A DNA stretch of 64,000 bases, taken from positions 245,164-309,163 of the forward strand of contig NZ_JAATOT010000006.1 in NCBI RefSeq assembly GCF_011806455.1, given 5' to 3'. A program made the position numbers and the translations under genes. Shown here piece after piece: positions 52,785 through 62,478 of the stretch (positions are counted from its first letter, which is position 1; each line of letters opens with the position of its first letter). This DNA is from Celeribacter sp. HF31. GTDB lineage: Bacteria > Pseudomonadota > Alphaproteobacteria > Rhodobacterales > Rhodobacteraceae. Below the pieces are notes generated by a model, which ran no database searches, was not told the DNA's origin, and worked only from the letters and a program-made list of their open reading frames with translations.

Positions 52785-54683
52785 TCAAGCGGCCCATTCC
52801 CAGGGATTGGTGAATTGCCCCAGAACATGGTTCACCTGATCTGATTCTGGTTTTGCCTCAGATGCGATTTGTGCGACGAGGCCGCGTTTCTTGTCGTCGA
52901 TCACGCTGACCACCCGCGCCTCAAGTCCGGCTTTTTCCAGCGCCGCATTATAAATGCGCGTGATCGCACGCTTGCGCAGGTCCGGTTTGAACACCTTGCC
53001 GACGGCGGTCTTCGGCAGCTCGTCGAGAATCTCGATATATTTCGGGATCGCGGCACGTTCGTGGATGTGGATTTTGGCGTAGTCCATCAGCTCGTCAGAG
53101 GTGACCGAGGCGCCTTCGACCAGTTCGACATAGGCACAGGGCAACTCACCCGCATGGGCATCCGGCTGGCCGATTGCACCCGCCATGGCGATGGCATCAT
53201 GCCCCGCAAGCGCTTCTTCGATCTCGGCGGGGTCGATGTTGTGACCGCCGCGAATGATCAGGTCCTTGGCGCGGCCCGTGATCCAGAGATAGCCGTCTTC
53301 ATCAATGCGCCCCAAGTCCCCCGTGCGTAGATAGACGTCATGGTGGAAGAGGTCGTGATTCTTGTCCTTTTCCGTATAGGTCGACCCGGCAAACACGCCG
53401 GGACTGTCGATACAAATCTCGCCGACCTCATCGACACCGCATTCCACCGTACCCTCGCCCGTGTGACGCAGGATTTTCACGTCTGTATGCGGGAAGGGAA
53501 TGCCGACGGAGCCGATCTTCTTGATTCCCCCCACCGGATTGACGGAGACGAGACAGGTCGCCTCGGTCAGCCCATAGCCTTCGACGACTTCGACGCCAGC
53601 GGCCTCTTCGAAGCGTTTGTAAAGCTCGACGGGCAGAGGGGCGGAACCGGAGAAGGCCATTTTCACGGACGAAATATCGGCGTCCACCTTGCGCTGCATG
53701 AGGACAGACACGGCGGTCGGCACGGTGATGATAAAGGAGATTTTCCAGCGCTCACAGAGCTTCCAGAAATTGTCGAACACACCTTCGCCACGATAGCCCG
53801 CGGGCGTGGGGTAAACCCCATGCGCGCCGGAGGCCAATTGGCTCATCACGATCACCTGACAGGCGAAGACGTGGAACAGCGGCAGCGGGCACATGATGTT
53901 GTCGTCTTCGGTGAACAACAGGCGCGATCCGATCCAGCCGTTGTAGATCATGCCGGAATATTTGTGCTGGGCGACCTTGGGCATGCCGGTTGTGCCGCCG
54001 GTGTGGAAATAGGCGGCGACGCGGTCCCCGGTCGAATCCGCAAACGTCAGTCGGTCGGCGGGGTGTTTCGCCAGCTCCGTGTTAAAATCGAGCATATCGG
54101 CGTGATGCGCCCGCGCGTCCTCGTTTTTCGGACGAATGAAGGGCACGATCCATTTCTTCGGCGGCGTCAGGTAATGCAACAGGTCGACTTCGAGCACCGT
54201 GTTCACATGCGGCGCGTGACGCACCGCTTCGGCGACCTTTTGCGCCACATCCGTCTTCGGGAAGCTTTTCAGCGTCACCACGACTTTTGCGTTTGTCTCG
54301 CGCAGGATGGCAGCGATTTGTTCGGGTTCCAGAAGCGGGTTGATCGGGTTCACGATCCCCGCGATCATGCCGCCGAGAAAGGTCAGGACCGTCTCATTTG
54401 CGTTGGGCATGATATAGGCAACGACATCCTCTTCGCCGACACCGAGCGCGCGGAACATATTGGCGGCCTGAGTGGATTGGGCCAGCGTTTCGCGCCAGGT
54501 CATCGTCTCCGCTTTGTCCTTCGGACCTGACGTGATCTGATAGGAAAAGGCCGGGCGATCCGGGAAGGCCGTGGCGGTTTTCACCAGCCGTTCGTAGATT
54601 GTGGTGGGCACATCACGGGCCTCCCACGGCATTTCGGCCTCGATCAGATTGCGCGCGTTGAGCGAACTGAAATCGGATGGCAT
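52785..54683 (-). CDS. Acyl-CoA synthetase (AMP-binding)
   Basis: A 632-residue ANL-superfamily enzyme that activates a carboxylic acid with ATP and CoA. The P-loop is YFHTGGTTGMPK, then VEGYGLTEATC, LRTGDLG and the C-terminal hinge ITGRAKDLIIRGGHNIDP, with the catalytic Lys in LPKTAVGKVFKPDL. A fatty or aromatic acid is the likely substrate. GGAGG precedes the ATG at 54683; the longer open frame lacks a site. It is divergent from the KAS III gene. Confidence 0.92.
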   Translation of the reverse strand: MPSDFSSLNARNLIEAEMPWEARDVPTTIYERLVKTATAFPDRPAFSYQITSGPKDKAETMTWRETLAQSTQAANMFRALGVGEEDVVAYIMPNANETVLTFLGGMIAGIVNPINPLLEPEQIAAILRETNAKVVVTLKSFPKTDVAQKVAEAVRHAPHVNTVLEVDLLHYLTPPKKWIVPFIRPKNEDARAHHADMLDFNTELAKHPADRLTFADSTGDRVAAYFHTGGTTGMPKVAQHKYSGMIYNGWIGSRLLFTEDDNIMCPLPLFHVFACQVIVMSQLASGAHGVYPTPAGYRGEGVFDNFWKLCERWKISFIITVPTAVSVLMQRKVDADISSVKMAFSGSAPLPVELYKRFEEAAGVEVVEGYGLTEATCLVSVNPVGGIKKIGSVGIPFPHTDVKILRHTGEGTVECGVDEVGEICIDSPGVFAGSTYTEKDKNHDLFHHDVYLRTGDLGRIDEDGYLWITGRAKDLIIRGGHNIDPAEIEEALAGHDAIAMAGAIGQPDAHAGELPCAYVELVEGASVTSDELMDYAKIHIHERAAIPKYIEILDELPKTAVGKVFKPDLRKRAITRIYNAALEKAGLEARVVSVIDDKKRGLVAQIASEAKPESDQVNHVLGQFTNPWEWAA

Positions 54684-54930
54684 CGCGTCCTCCCCTTTTA
54701 TCCTTATCGAAGCGCCCATTGTGCCGGGGCCTCGTCTCCTCGCAAGCATGATGCGGACAAAGCGTCCCCCGTGCAAGAGACCGCATTCGCCCTGCAACGC
54801 AGCGTCATATTGTGTGGGCGTCACCCCGACGCGACGTCACCTTTTCGATCCTGTACCTGCGGACAGTGGACGTTAGGTCGCAGTCTGACTAGGGTGCGCT
54901 GACTTACGCATACGGCAGGAGAGCGGCGAG

Positions 54931-56049
54931 ATGAAAGAGGTAGTGGTCAGTGGCACGGGTGTTTTTACCCCTCCCTATTCGATTTCCAACGATGAGCTGG
55001 TGGTGGCCTTCAACGCCTATGTCGATCTCTACAATGCCGACCATGCCGACGCGATTGCGGCGGGGACGGTGGAGGCGAAATCCTACTCCTCTTCCGAGTT
55101 CATCTTTGCCGCTTCGGGCATCGAGAGCCGTTATGTGATGGAAAAGGACGGCATTCTGGATCCGACCCGCATGTGCCCGCGCTATGCGCCGCGCTCGGAT
55201 GAGGAGCCGTCCCTGATGGCGGAGATGGCCGTCGATGCGGCGACGCAGGCGCTGGCTGCGGGGGGTGTCGAGGCCTCTGATGTCGATCTGATCCTTTGTG
55301 CGGCCTCCAATATGGAGCGCCCTTACCCGGCGATGGCCGTGGAGATTCAGGCGCTTTTGGGCGCGGGCGGCTTTGCTTTCGACATGAATGTCGCTTGCTC
55401 CTCGGCCACCTTCGGCATCCAGACGGCGGTGGACATGATCCGCGCAGGCTCGATCAAACGCGCGCTGGTTCTGTGCCCGGAGTTGCCCTCCGGCCACCTC
55501 GAATGGCGCGACCGGGATTGTCATTTCATCTTTGGCGATGTGGCGACCGCCGTGCTGTTGGAGGCCTCCGACGTGGCCACCAAGCCGCAGTTCAAAGTGC
55601 TCTCCACCCGCTGCGCCACGCAGTTTTCCAACAACATCCGCAACAACAACGGCTTCCTGCGCCGCGCGCACGACCAAATGGACGACCGCCGCGACATGCA
55701 GTTCATGCAGAACGGACGCAAGGTGTTCAAAGAGGTGCTGCCCTTGGTCTCGCATCACATCGCGCAGCATATGGATGAGGAGGGGCAAGACCCGACCACG
55801 CTCAAACGCATGTGGCTGCATCAGGCGAACAAGTCGATGAACGATTATATCGGCAAAAAGGTCCTGGGCCGCACGCCGGAGCCGGAAGAGCAGCCGAACA
55901 TCCTGCAAGACTACGCCAACACCTCGTCGGCCGGTTCGATCATCGCCTTTGCCCGGCATCATGACGGGATGGATGCGGGCGATCTGGGGCTGATCTGTTC
56001 TTTCGGGGCGGGTTACTCCGTGGGGTCTGTGGTGGTCGAAAAGCTCTGA
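54931..56049 (+). CDS. Beta-ketoacyl-ACP synthase III family protein
   Basis: A 372-residue thiolase-fold condensing enzyme. The triad is Cys156 (NVACSSATFG), His in LHQANKSMND and Asn in YANTSSAGS. FabH-type enzymes start fatty-acid or related chains by joining acetyl-CoA to malonyl-ACP. This one is longer than typical FabH (~320) and stands alone, divergent from an acyl-CoA synthetase, so it may serve a special starter rather than core synthesis. Its 3' end overlaps the convergent DUF2254 gene by 37 bp. Confidence 0.88.
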   Translation: MKEVVVSGTGVFTPPYSISNDELVVAFNAYVDLYNADHADAIAAGTVEAKSYSSSEFIFAASGIESRYVMEKDGILDPTRMCPRYAPRSDEEPSLMAEMAVDAATQALAAGGVEASDVDLILCAASNMERPYPAMAVEIQALLGAGGFAFDMNVACSSATFGIQTAVDMIRAGSIKRALVLCPELPSGHLEWRDRDCHFIFGDVATAVLLEASDVATKPQFKVLSTRCATQFSNNIRNNNGFLRRAHDQMDDRRDMQFMQNGRKVFKEVLPLVSHHIAQHMDEEGQDPTTLKRMWLHQANKSMNDYIGKKVLGRTPEPEEQPNILQDYANTSSAGSIIAFARHHDGMDAGDLGLICSFGAGYSVGSVVVEKL

Positions 56050-57293
56050 GCGGTCACGCTTTCCAACTCCGCTTTCTCACTTTCAAGCGGCAAGGCTGCG
56101 CGCGCATACTCCAGTGCGCGTTTCGCCATGTCTTGCGCGGCATCCGCCAGCGCTGCGTCTTTCGCCTCGGAGAGGGCCAATAGGCTATGGCGCAGGGTGC
56201 GGGTCACTTCGATCTGCCCGGCACCGTCACGGGCGGTGGCGGCGAAGGCGGCGTCGATCAGGGCCTGTGATGAGGGCGGCGGGCAGAAGACACGCGGCGC
56301 GCGGGTGGTCTGGGTGACCTCGATCTGGGTCGTGTCCCAGAACAGCGCCGTCAAACGACCGATCGCGTCGATCGCCGTGCCGGGATCGTTGACGCCGGGA
56401 GACAGCGCTTTTGAGGAAATCTCCGACAATGTGGTGAGGCTGAATTCCGCGTCGACCTCATGGGTGCGGGTTTTGCCGATGACGAAAGCGCGGGCCATCG
56501 GCCCCATGTCGGCCTCGGGCGACAGGCCAGAGACCTGCGCCAAAAGCGTGCCTTCCAAAACGAATTGTCCCGGGCGTTGCAGCACATAGATCAATCCGGT
56601 CTCGCCCGCGCAGTCATTGAGCGCGGGGGTGTCGACGAATTGGATATAGCCGGTTTTTGGCGCCCGAAGCGGTCGCGTGTCCTCCGGCAGAACGGTTTCT
56701 GGCGTCAGAAGATTGGCGCCCAGGGCGGGCTCTTTGCTGAGCGCGGTGAGGCTGCGTCTGGCTTCCCGTTCGGCCAGATCGAGACTGTTGTCTATCGTTC
56801 CAAGTTCGCTCAGATGTTTGATCCAGCGCAGCATGGCGACGATGATGATGACCACGGCGAGGATGGTGATCGCCATGACGACAATGGCCTCGTCATCGCC
56901 ATAAAGATGGGTGCGAAACAGGATGATCGAACTGAGCGCGAAAATGAAGGCGCCGATGAAGGCGGCGAGCACCGATTGCGTCGTCGTGTCCTGAAGCAGC
57001 AGACGGTGGATGCGCGGCGTCGCGGTGTTGGCCGCCGAACTATGCGCGCCGACCATGACATTGAGGGTAAAGGTGGAAACCGCCAGCATCGAGGAGGCCA
57101 GAATGGTCAGGACCGGCATCACGGCGGCGGTGTCGATCCTCTGGCTCAACTCCTCGGGCATATAGTTGCGCAGCACCAGGGTGATCAAAGAGACCAGGAG
57201 AGACAGAAGCGCATAGAGCGTCACGCGCAGCCAGAGCGCATGATAATAGCGTCGAAAGAACAACAGGGGTTTTCTGAGAAGATCGAACATCAC
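56013..57293 (-). CDS. DUF2254 membrane protein
   Basis: A 426-residue protein with four transmembrane helices in the first ~165 residues (VTLYALLSLLVSLITLVL; LTILASSMLAVSTFTLNVMV; SVLAAFIGAFIFALSSIILF; AIVVMAITILAVVIIIVAML) and a soluble C-terminal part containing LSPGVNDPGTAIDAI, the DUF2254 signature. Function unknown. It overlaps the end of the KAS III gene on the other strand. Confidence 0.85.
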   Translation of the reverse strand: MMFDLLRKPLLFFRRYYHALWLRVTLYALLSLLVSLITLVLRNYMPEELSQRIDTAAVMPVLTILASSMLAVSTFTLNVMVGAHSSAANTATPRIHRLLLQDTTTQSVLAAFIGAFIFALSSIILFRTHLYGDDEAIVVMAITILAVVIIIVAMLRWIKHLSELGTIDNSLDLAEREARRSLTALSKEPALGANLLTPETVLPEDTRPLRAPKTGYIQFVDTPALNDCAGETGLIYVLQRPGQFVLEGTLLAQVSGLSPEADMGPMARAFVIGKTRTHEVDAEFSLTTLSEISSKALSPGVNDPGTAIDAIGRLTALFWDTTQIEVTQTTRAPRVFCPPPSSQALIDAAFAATARDGAGQIEVTRTLRHSLLALSEAKDAALADAAQDMAKRALEYARAALPLESEKAELESVTAQSFSTTTDPTE

Positions 57294-57342
57294 GACGCCT
57301 TGATTTGGAACAGGGCCCCGGATGCCCTCGTCCTATGATGGC

Positions 57343-57750
57343 TCATTCTCTTGGCGGATCAAGCCGATAGCCATCCGACCAAAGTTCGCAGATAAAAAGT
57401 GTGGCCGCCGCGAAGCAGCGATTGGACAGATCATAAAGCCCCGCTTCCTGCCAGCCCGACAGATCGGCCGCCACGGTGGTCAGGGCAAAGACCGCCTCCA
57501 TCGGGTCGGGGGCGTCGGGGTCGGTCATCAGGCTTTGCAGCGTGGCATAGGGGCTAAGCCGGTCGGTCAACAACCGTTCCGTGATCTTTTCCTCGAGCCA
57601 TTCCTGCTTGTTATGCAAATCCAAAATGAACAGCCCGCTGACTCGTGAATATGGGATCAAAGCTATAGTGTTTGTTAACGATTTTCCAAGCAACTGTTTC
57701 CTATATGGAAATAATGTGGGCGAGGGCACAGCCCTTTTCACAGGCGTCAA
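57343..57750 (-). CDS. Hypothetical protein
   Basis: Up to 135 residues; the first ~40 codons are doubtful because the start would be a TTG at 57750 without a ribosome site. The C-terminal part is well formed (NKQEWLEEKITERLLTDRLS ... LSNRCFAAATLFICELWSDG). No family recognised. It lies upstream of DUF2254 in the same direction. Confidence 0.45.
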   Translation of the reverse strand: MTPVKRAVPSPTLFPYRKQLLGKSLTNTIALIPYSRVSGLFILDLHNKQEWLEEKITERLLTDRLSPYATLQSLMTDPDAPDPMEAVFALTTVAADLSGWQEAGLYDLSNRCFAAATLFICELWSDGYRLDPPRE

Positions 57751-57780
57751 ATGCGACTTTCCTAAGCAAAGGGTTCCATG

Positions 57781-57811
57781 AAAAAAGGCGCCACGAAGAT
57801 GTGACGCCTTT
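57781..57811 (-). terminator. Rho-independent terminator of the Kbp-like gene
   Basis: On the minus strand the stem AAAGGCGTCAC / GTGGCGCCTTT (one G-T pair) is followed by a run of Ts, 22 bp past the stop. Confidence 0.85.
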
Positions 57812-57832
57812 GTTTCGTGATCTCCGCTCTGA

Positions 57833-58255
57833 TCAGCCCTGCGGGATGATCAGCATCTGGCCCGGGTAGATTTTGTCGGGATCGGAGAGCATCGGCTTGT
57901 TGGCCTCGAAAATCTCCATATAGCGGTTGCCGTCGCCCAGGGCAGCTTTGGAAATGCCCCAAAGCGTGTCGCCTTTTTTGACTTCGTGGAACACCGGGTC
58001 GTTGCCTTCGAGCGTGTCTTCAACTGCGGCGACGCCTTCGACATTGCCCGCGGCCATGATGATTTTCTCCTTGGTCACCTGATCGGCCACGGTGCCGCCA
58101 AGCACGACCTTGTCACCGTCCACCGCGACTTCGATGCCTTCGGCTTCAAGACCAAGCGCCTTGATCTCGGCGAGGATGGCATCCGCGTCGGCTTCTTCTT
58201 CTTTTTTACCAAACACCTTTTTGCCGGCGTCTTTCACAAAGCTGAACAATCCCAT
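57833..58255 (-). CDS. kbp: BON-LysM protein, Kbp/YgaU-like
   Basis: A 140-residue cytoplasmic protein with a BON domain (residues ~25-80) and a C-terminal LysM domain (HEVKKGDTLWGISKAALG ... KIYPGQMLIIPQ). Start and end match E. coli Kbp (YgaU), a potassium-binding protein needed at high external potassium: MGLFSFVKDAGKK at the start and FEANKPMLSDPDKIYPGQ at the end. GGAGA precedes the ATG. Confidence 0.88.
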   Translation of the reverse strand: MGLFSFVKDAGKKVFGKKEEEADADAILAEIKALGLEAEGIEVAVDGDKVVLGGTVADQVTKEKIIMAAGNVEGVAAVEDTLEGNDPVFHEVKKGDTLWGISKAALGDGNRYMEIFEANKPMLSDPDKIYPGQMLIIPQG

Positions 58256-58346
58256 GTTGTGTCTCCTGTCATCTGGGTTTGGCCAAGACTATCTGCCGAT
58301 TGTAACCGAATGAAAACGGGAAATTTTCGGCGTTCTCCCCGCTGAA

Positions 58347-60134
58347 TCAGATCCCATTGGTGAATTGCAGCTTGGCAAGACGCGCATAAAGCCCGCCCTC
58401 GGCAATCAATTCCTCATGCGTGCCGGTGGCGACGATGCGACCGTCTTCAAACACAAGAATGCGGTCGGCCTTTTTCACGGTGGCCAGACGGTGCGCGACG
58501 ATGATCGTGGTGCGGGTGCGGGCCATGTCCTCGACGGCTTTCTGCACCAGTTGCTCGGATTCGGAATCGAGGGCAGATGTGGCCTCGTCCAACAGAAGGA
58601 TCGGCGCATCGCGCAGGATGGCGCGCGCAATGGCGACGCGTTGCTTTTGTCCGCCCGAGAGCATGATGCCGCGCTCGCCGACATAGGACTCATAACCTTC
58701 CGGCAGCTTCGTGAGGAACTCATCGGCGGCGGCGGCTTTGGCGGCTTTGACGACCTCGTCCATGGAGGCATCGGGGCGACCAAAGCGGATATTGTCTGCG
58801 GCGGAGGCGGCGAAGATCACCGGATCTTGCGGCACAAGCGCGATGTGACGACGGAAATCGCCGCGCGCCATGTCGGAGATGCGCTGGCCGTCGATGGAAA
58901 TCACGCCCTCTTGCGGATCGTAGAAGCGTTGCAAAAGCTGGATGATCGTGGACTTCCCGGCGCCCGAGGGCCCGACGAGCGCCACGGTTTCGCCGGGTTT
59001 GATCTCGAAGGATACGCCATCGAGCGCGGGCGTGGTCGGGCGGGAAGGGTAGAAGAACCGCACATCGTTGAAGGAGACGGCCCCTTTCGCAGGTTCCGGG
59101 AAGGGCAGGGGATGCGCAGGGTCTTTGACCGGGTCCTCGGAGGACAAAAGCTCGACCAGACGTTCGGTGGCCCCCGCCGCACGCTGCAATTCGCCCCAAA
59201 TCTCGGACAACGCGCCAGCGGCCCCCGCGACCATGATGGCGTAGATCACGAATTGCACCAGCTCGCCGATGGTCATCACGTCGGTGCGCACATCGCGCGC
59301 GCCGATCCACAAGACGCCAACAACGCCCGAGAAGATCAGGGCGATCACGATGACGGTCATCGCGGCGCGGGTCTTGATGCGGGTATGGGCGGAGGTAAAG
59401 CTTTTCTCGGTGACCTCGTCAAACCGCGCGGCCTGTTGCGCTTCGCCTGTGAAGGCCTGCACGGTCTGGGCGGACAGGAGCGCCTCGGATGCGGTGCCCG
59501 AGGAGGAGGCGATCCATTCCTGGTTCTCGCGCGACAGTTTGCGCAGGCGGCGGCCCAAAACGATGATCGGCACGATCACCACGGGCACGATCAAGAGCAC
59601 CAGCCCCGTGAGCTTGGCCGAGGTGAAGAGCATCAGGATCAGCCCGCCCACCATAATGAGCGCATTGCGCAGCGCGACCGAAATGGATGAGCCGATGACC
59701 GAGAGAATAAGCGTGGTGTCGGTGGTGATCCGCGACAGAACCTCGCCGGTCATGATGTTTTCGTAGAACGCGGGCGACATGCGGATCATCCGGTCGAACA
59801 CCGCCTTGCGGATGTCGGCGACGACGCGTTCGCCCAACCGGGTCACAAGGTAATAGCGCATCCCGGTGCCAAGCGCCAAAGCGCCCGCGATCATCAAAGC
59901 TGCGCCGAAGTATTGATCCAATAGCACCACGCCCGCGCTTTGGAACCCGTCGACCACGCGACGCACCGCGATGGGCAGGATCAGAGAAATGCAAGCGGTG
60001 ATCACCAAGGCCACGAGCGCGGCGGCCATCAGGCCGTTGTAGGGGCGAATGAAGGGCCAGAGCTCTGCCAGCGCGCCGATGCGTTTCGACTTTTCGCGTT
60101 CGGTGGCATCCGTGAGTGTGCGGTCGGCGGCCAT
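58347..60134 (-). CDS. ABC exporter, fused permease-ATPase (MsbA-like)
   Basis: A 595-residue half-transporter. Six transmembrane helices span residues ~25-310. The ATPase domain has Walker A GPSGAGKST, signature LSGGQKQRVAIARAIL, Walker B ILLLDEATSALDSE and the switch His in IIVAHRLATV. It works as a homodimer, exporting lipids or hydrophobic compounds. AAGGACAGG precedes the ATG at 60134. Confidence 0.92.
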   Translation of the reverse strand: MAADRTLTDATEREKSKRIGALAELWPFIRPYNGLMAAALVALVITACISLILPIAVRRVVDGFQSAGVVLLDQYFGAALMIAGALALGTGMRYYLVTRLGERVVADIRKAVFDRMIRMSPAFYENIMTGEVLSRITTDTTLILSVIGSSISVALRNALIMVGGLILMLFTSAKLTGLVLLIVPVVIVPIIVLGRRLRKLSRENQEWIASSSGTASEALLSAQTVQAFTGEAQQAARFDEVTEKSFTSAHTRIKTRAAMTVIVIALIFSGVVGVLWIGARDVRTDVMTIGELVQFVIYAIMVAGAAGALSEIWGELQRAAGATERLVELLSSEDPVKDPAHPLPFPEPAKGAVSFNDVRFFYPSRPTTPALDGVSFEIKPGETVALVGPSGAGKSTIIQLLQRFYDPQEGVISIDGQRISDMARGDFRRHIALVPQDPVIFAASAADNIRFGRPDASMDEVVKAAKAAAADEFLTKLPEGYESYVGERGIMLSGGQKQRVAIARAILRDAPILLLDEATSALDSESEQLVQKAVEDMARTRTTIIVAHRLATVKKADRILVFEDGRIVATGTHEELIAEGGLYARLAKLQFTNGI

Positions 60135-60502
60135 ATCCTGTCCTTATATATATGAGAGCGATTTGGTGCATGACTGATAGTGCGCCCGTGCCCGTGGCGC
60201 AACTCTTGTGCGGATCATGTCATTTTCATGATGTTTCGGGGCTGACGTGACATCACGGGGTCATCACGTCGGAACACGGCTTGCATCACGGGGCGTGATA
60301 TGTTGGTTTATGCCCACGCTCCGCCGGATCGTGCCTCAGGGCCTTCTTCATACATAGGAGAGGAGGGGGGTGAGGCGCATCTTTGATGGGCCACGAACGG
60401 CAAGCGCGGAGAAATCGCCCAATTCGGGGTGGTGGCCGGTTATGAGGACGCAAAATATGCGTCGACCGGGGAACACACACGAAGTAAGCGGGAGTCCCCC
60501 TT
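60135..60502. promoter_or_regulatory. Intergenic region with two dyads upstream of betaine importer
   Basis: There is no gene in these 368 bp between divergent genes. GACGTGA / TCACGTC (60244-60250 and 60264-60270) and ATCACG GGG CGTGAT (60285-60299) are perfect dyads 15 bp apart. Both share the ATCACG/CGTGA element. They lie ~200 bp before the substrate-binding protein gene and may be operators of an osmotic or betaine-responsive regulator. Confidence 0.45.
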
Positions 60503-61513
60503 ATGAATAAGAATAAACTTTTTGCAGCCAGCGTTCTGGCTCTGGGCACCATGGCCGGCGGCGCTTTCGCGGCGGACGACTGTGGCAGCGTCACCATTGC
60601 CGAGATGAACTGGGCCTCGGCCTCTCTTCTCGCCAATGTCGATGCGATCATTCTCGAAGAAGGCTATGGCTGTGACGTGGACATCATCTCTGGTGACACC
60701 ACGCCGACCTTTACCTCGATGAATGAAAAAGGCGAGCCGGATCTGGCGCCTGAGCTTTGGGTGAACGCGGTGCGTGAGCCGCTGGCGAAGGCCGTCGAAG
60801 AAGGCCGCATTGTCTCCGCCCTCGAAGGTCCGATCACGGGTCTCGGCGAAGGCTGGTGGGTTACGAAGAAATTCAAGGAAGATCACCCGGAGATCGACAC
60901 GGTCGAGAAGATGCTCGAGCACCCGGAACTGGTCCCCTATATCGAAGATGAGAGCAAAGGCGCCTTCATGGGCTGTCCGGCTGGCTGGGGGTGCCAACCG
61001 GCCAACGCCAACATGTTCCGTGCCTTCGACATGGAAGAAAAAGGCTGGGTGCTGGTCGATCCGGGCTCTGCCGCCGGTCTTGATGGCTCCATCGCCAAGG
61101 CGGTGAACCGCGATGAGCCGTGGTTCGGCTACTACTGGTCCCCGACCGCGGTCATCGGTCGCTACGACTTGCAGATGCTGCCGTTCGAAACCGAATGGGC
61201 CGGGTCTGAAAACTGGGACGGCTGTATCGTGAAATCCGTGGACGACTGTGCCGATCCGCAGCCGTCGAGCTGGACCGAATCCGTGGTGCACTCTGTCGTG
61301 ACGGCAGATTTCGCGAAAGAGAATGCGGTGACCATGGGCTATCTCGAGAACCGCGTGTTCCCGGGCGACGAAATGAACGCCATGCTGGTTTACATGAATG
61401 AGAACCAGGCCACCGGTGAAGATGCCGCCTTCGAATTCCTCGCCACCAAGGAAGATATCTGGACCCAGTGGGTGCCTGCAGATGTCGCCGAAAAAGTAAA
61501 AGACGCCCTCTAA
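60503..61513 (+). CDS. Betaine/proline-type ABC transporter substrate-binding protein
   Basis: A 336-residue periplasmic protein with a signal peptide (MNKNKLFAASVLALGTMAGGAFA). The mature part matches OpuAC/ProX-type proteins: TIAEMNWASASLLANVDAIIL, GEGWWV and GYYWSPTAVIGRYDL, with Trp/Tyr residues that usually form the aromatic box for quaternary amines. It captures glycine betaine or a related osmolyte. It is the first gene of a three-gene importer operon. Confidence 0.9.
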   Translation: MNKNKLFAASVLALGTMAGGAFAADDCGSVTIAEMNWASASLLANVDAIILEEGYGCDVDIISGDTTPTFTSMNEKGEPDLAPELWVNAVREPLAKAVEEGRIVSALEGPITGLGEGWWVTKKFKEDHPEIDTVEKMLEHPELVPYIEDESKGAFMGCPAGWGCQPANANMFRAFDMEEKGWVLVDPGSAAGLDGSIAKAVNRDEPWFGYYWSPTAVIGRYDLQMLPFETEWAGSENWDGCIVKSVDDCADPQPSSWTESVVHSVVTADFAKENAVTMGYLENRVFPGDEMNAMLVYMNENQATGEDAAFEFLATKEDIWTQWVPADVAEKVKDAL

Positions 61514-61590
61514 GGCGCCTTGCGCAACTTTCGGAGGGGGCCGTGTCACGATGATGCGGCCCCTACGCGTATCGCATAAGGACATCATAT

Positions 61591-62478
61591 ATGGACTGGC
61601 TCATCGAATTTCCGTCGCTGGGACGCCGCGACCTCTCTGCCTTTCGTCAAACCATCGACGAAGGCTTTCTCTCTTTCTCTCGGGCTTTCGGGGAAAACCT
61701 CGAAGCTTTCTTCTCCCCCCTTCTCAAGTTTCTGATCTGGTTTGAGAGCCTTCTGACCAATGCCCCCTGGCCATTGGTCGTCGGTGCGATTGCGCTTTTG
61801 GCCTGGCTTGGGTCGCGCAGCTGGAAAATCACCGTCGGCACCATTCTGGCCTTTCTCGTGATCGGATATTTCGGCATGTGGGAAGATACGATGGCGACGT
61901 TGGCGATGATTTCCGTCGCGACCTTCGTCTGTATCGCGGTCGGGATTCCGATCGGCATCCTGATGGCGCGCTCCAATATTGCGCAGCGCATCGTCACGCC
62001 CATTCTCGATGTGATGCAGACCATCCCGTCCTTCGTCTACTTGATCCCCGTGGTCATGCTTTTGGGCATCGGCAAGGTGCCGGGACTTTTGGCTGTCTGC
62101 ATCTATGCCATTCCGCCCATCGTGCGTTTGACCAATCTGGGCATCCGTCTTGTCGATAAAGACGTGATGGAAGCCGCCGACGCCTTTGGTGCCTCCGCAC
62201 GCGAAAAACTCTTTGGCGTTCAGATCCCGCTGGCCCTGCCCAACATCTTTGCGGGTGTGAACCAGACGATCATGATGGCGCTGTCCATGGTGGTGATTGC
62301 CTCGATGATCGGGGTCAAAGGCCTCGGCACGCCTGTGCTGCGCGCCATTTCCAACCAATATCTGGCGCTGGGCCTGATGAACGGTCTCGCCATTGTGGCG
62401 CTCGCGATCATCTTTGACCGGGTGAGCCAGACCTACGGCAAACGTCTGCAAGCTTATCGGGAGAGCGGCCATGACTGA
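61591..62478 (+). CDS. Betaine/proline-type ABC transporter permease
   Basis: A 295-residue ProW-type permease with about six or seven transmembrane helices. The EAA loop that contacts the ATPase is MEAADAFGASAREKLFGVQIPLALPNI. It overlaps the ATPase gene by 8 bp (ATGACTGA). Part of the importer with 60503 and 62471. Confidence 0.92.
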   Translation: MDWLIEFPSLGRRDLSAFRQTIDEGFLSFSRAFGENLEAFFSPLLKFLIWFESLLTNAPWPLVVGAIALLAWLGSRSWKITVGTILAFLVIGYFGMWEDTMATLAMISVATFVCIAVGIPIGILMARSNIAQRIVTPILDVMQTIPSFVYLIPVVMLLGIGKVPGLLAVCIYAIPPIVRLTNLGIRLVDKDVMEAADAFGASAREKLFGVQIPLALPNIFAGVNQTIMMALSMVVIASMIGVKGLGTPVLRAISNQYLALGLMNGLAIVALAIIFDRVSQTYGKRLQAYRESGHD

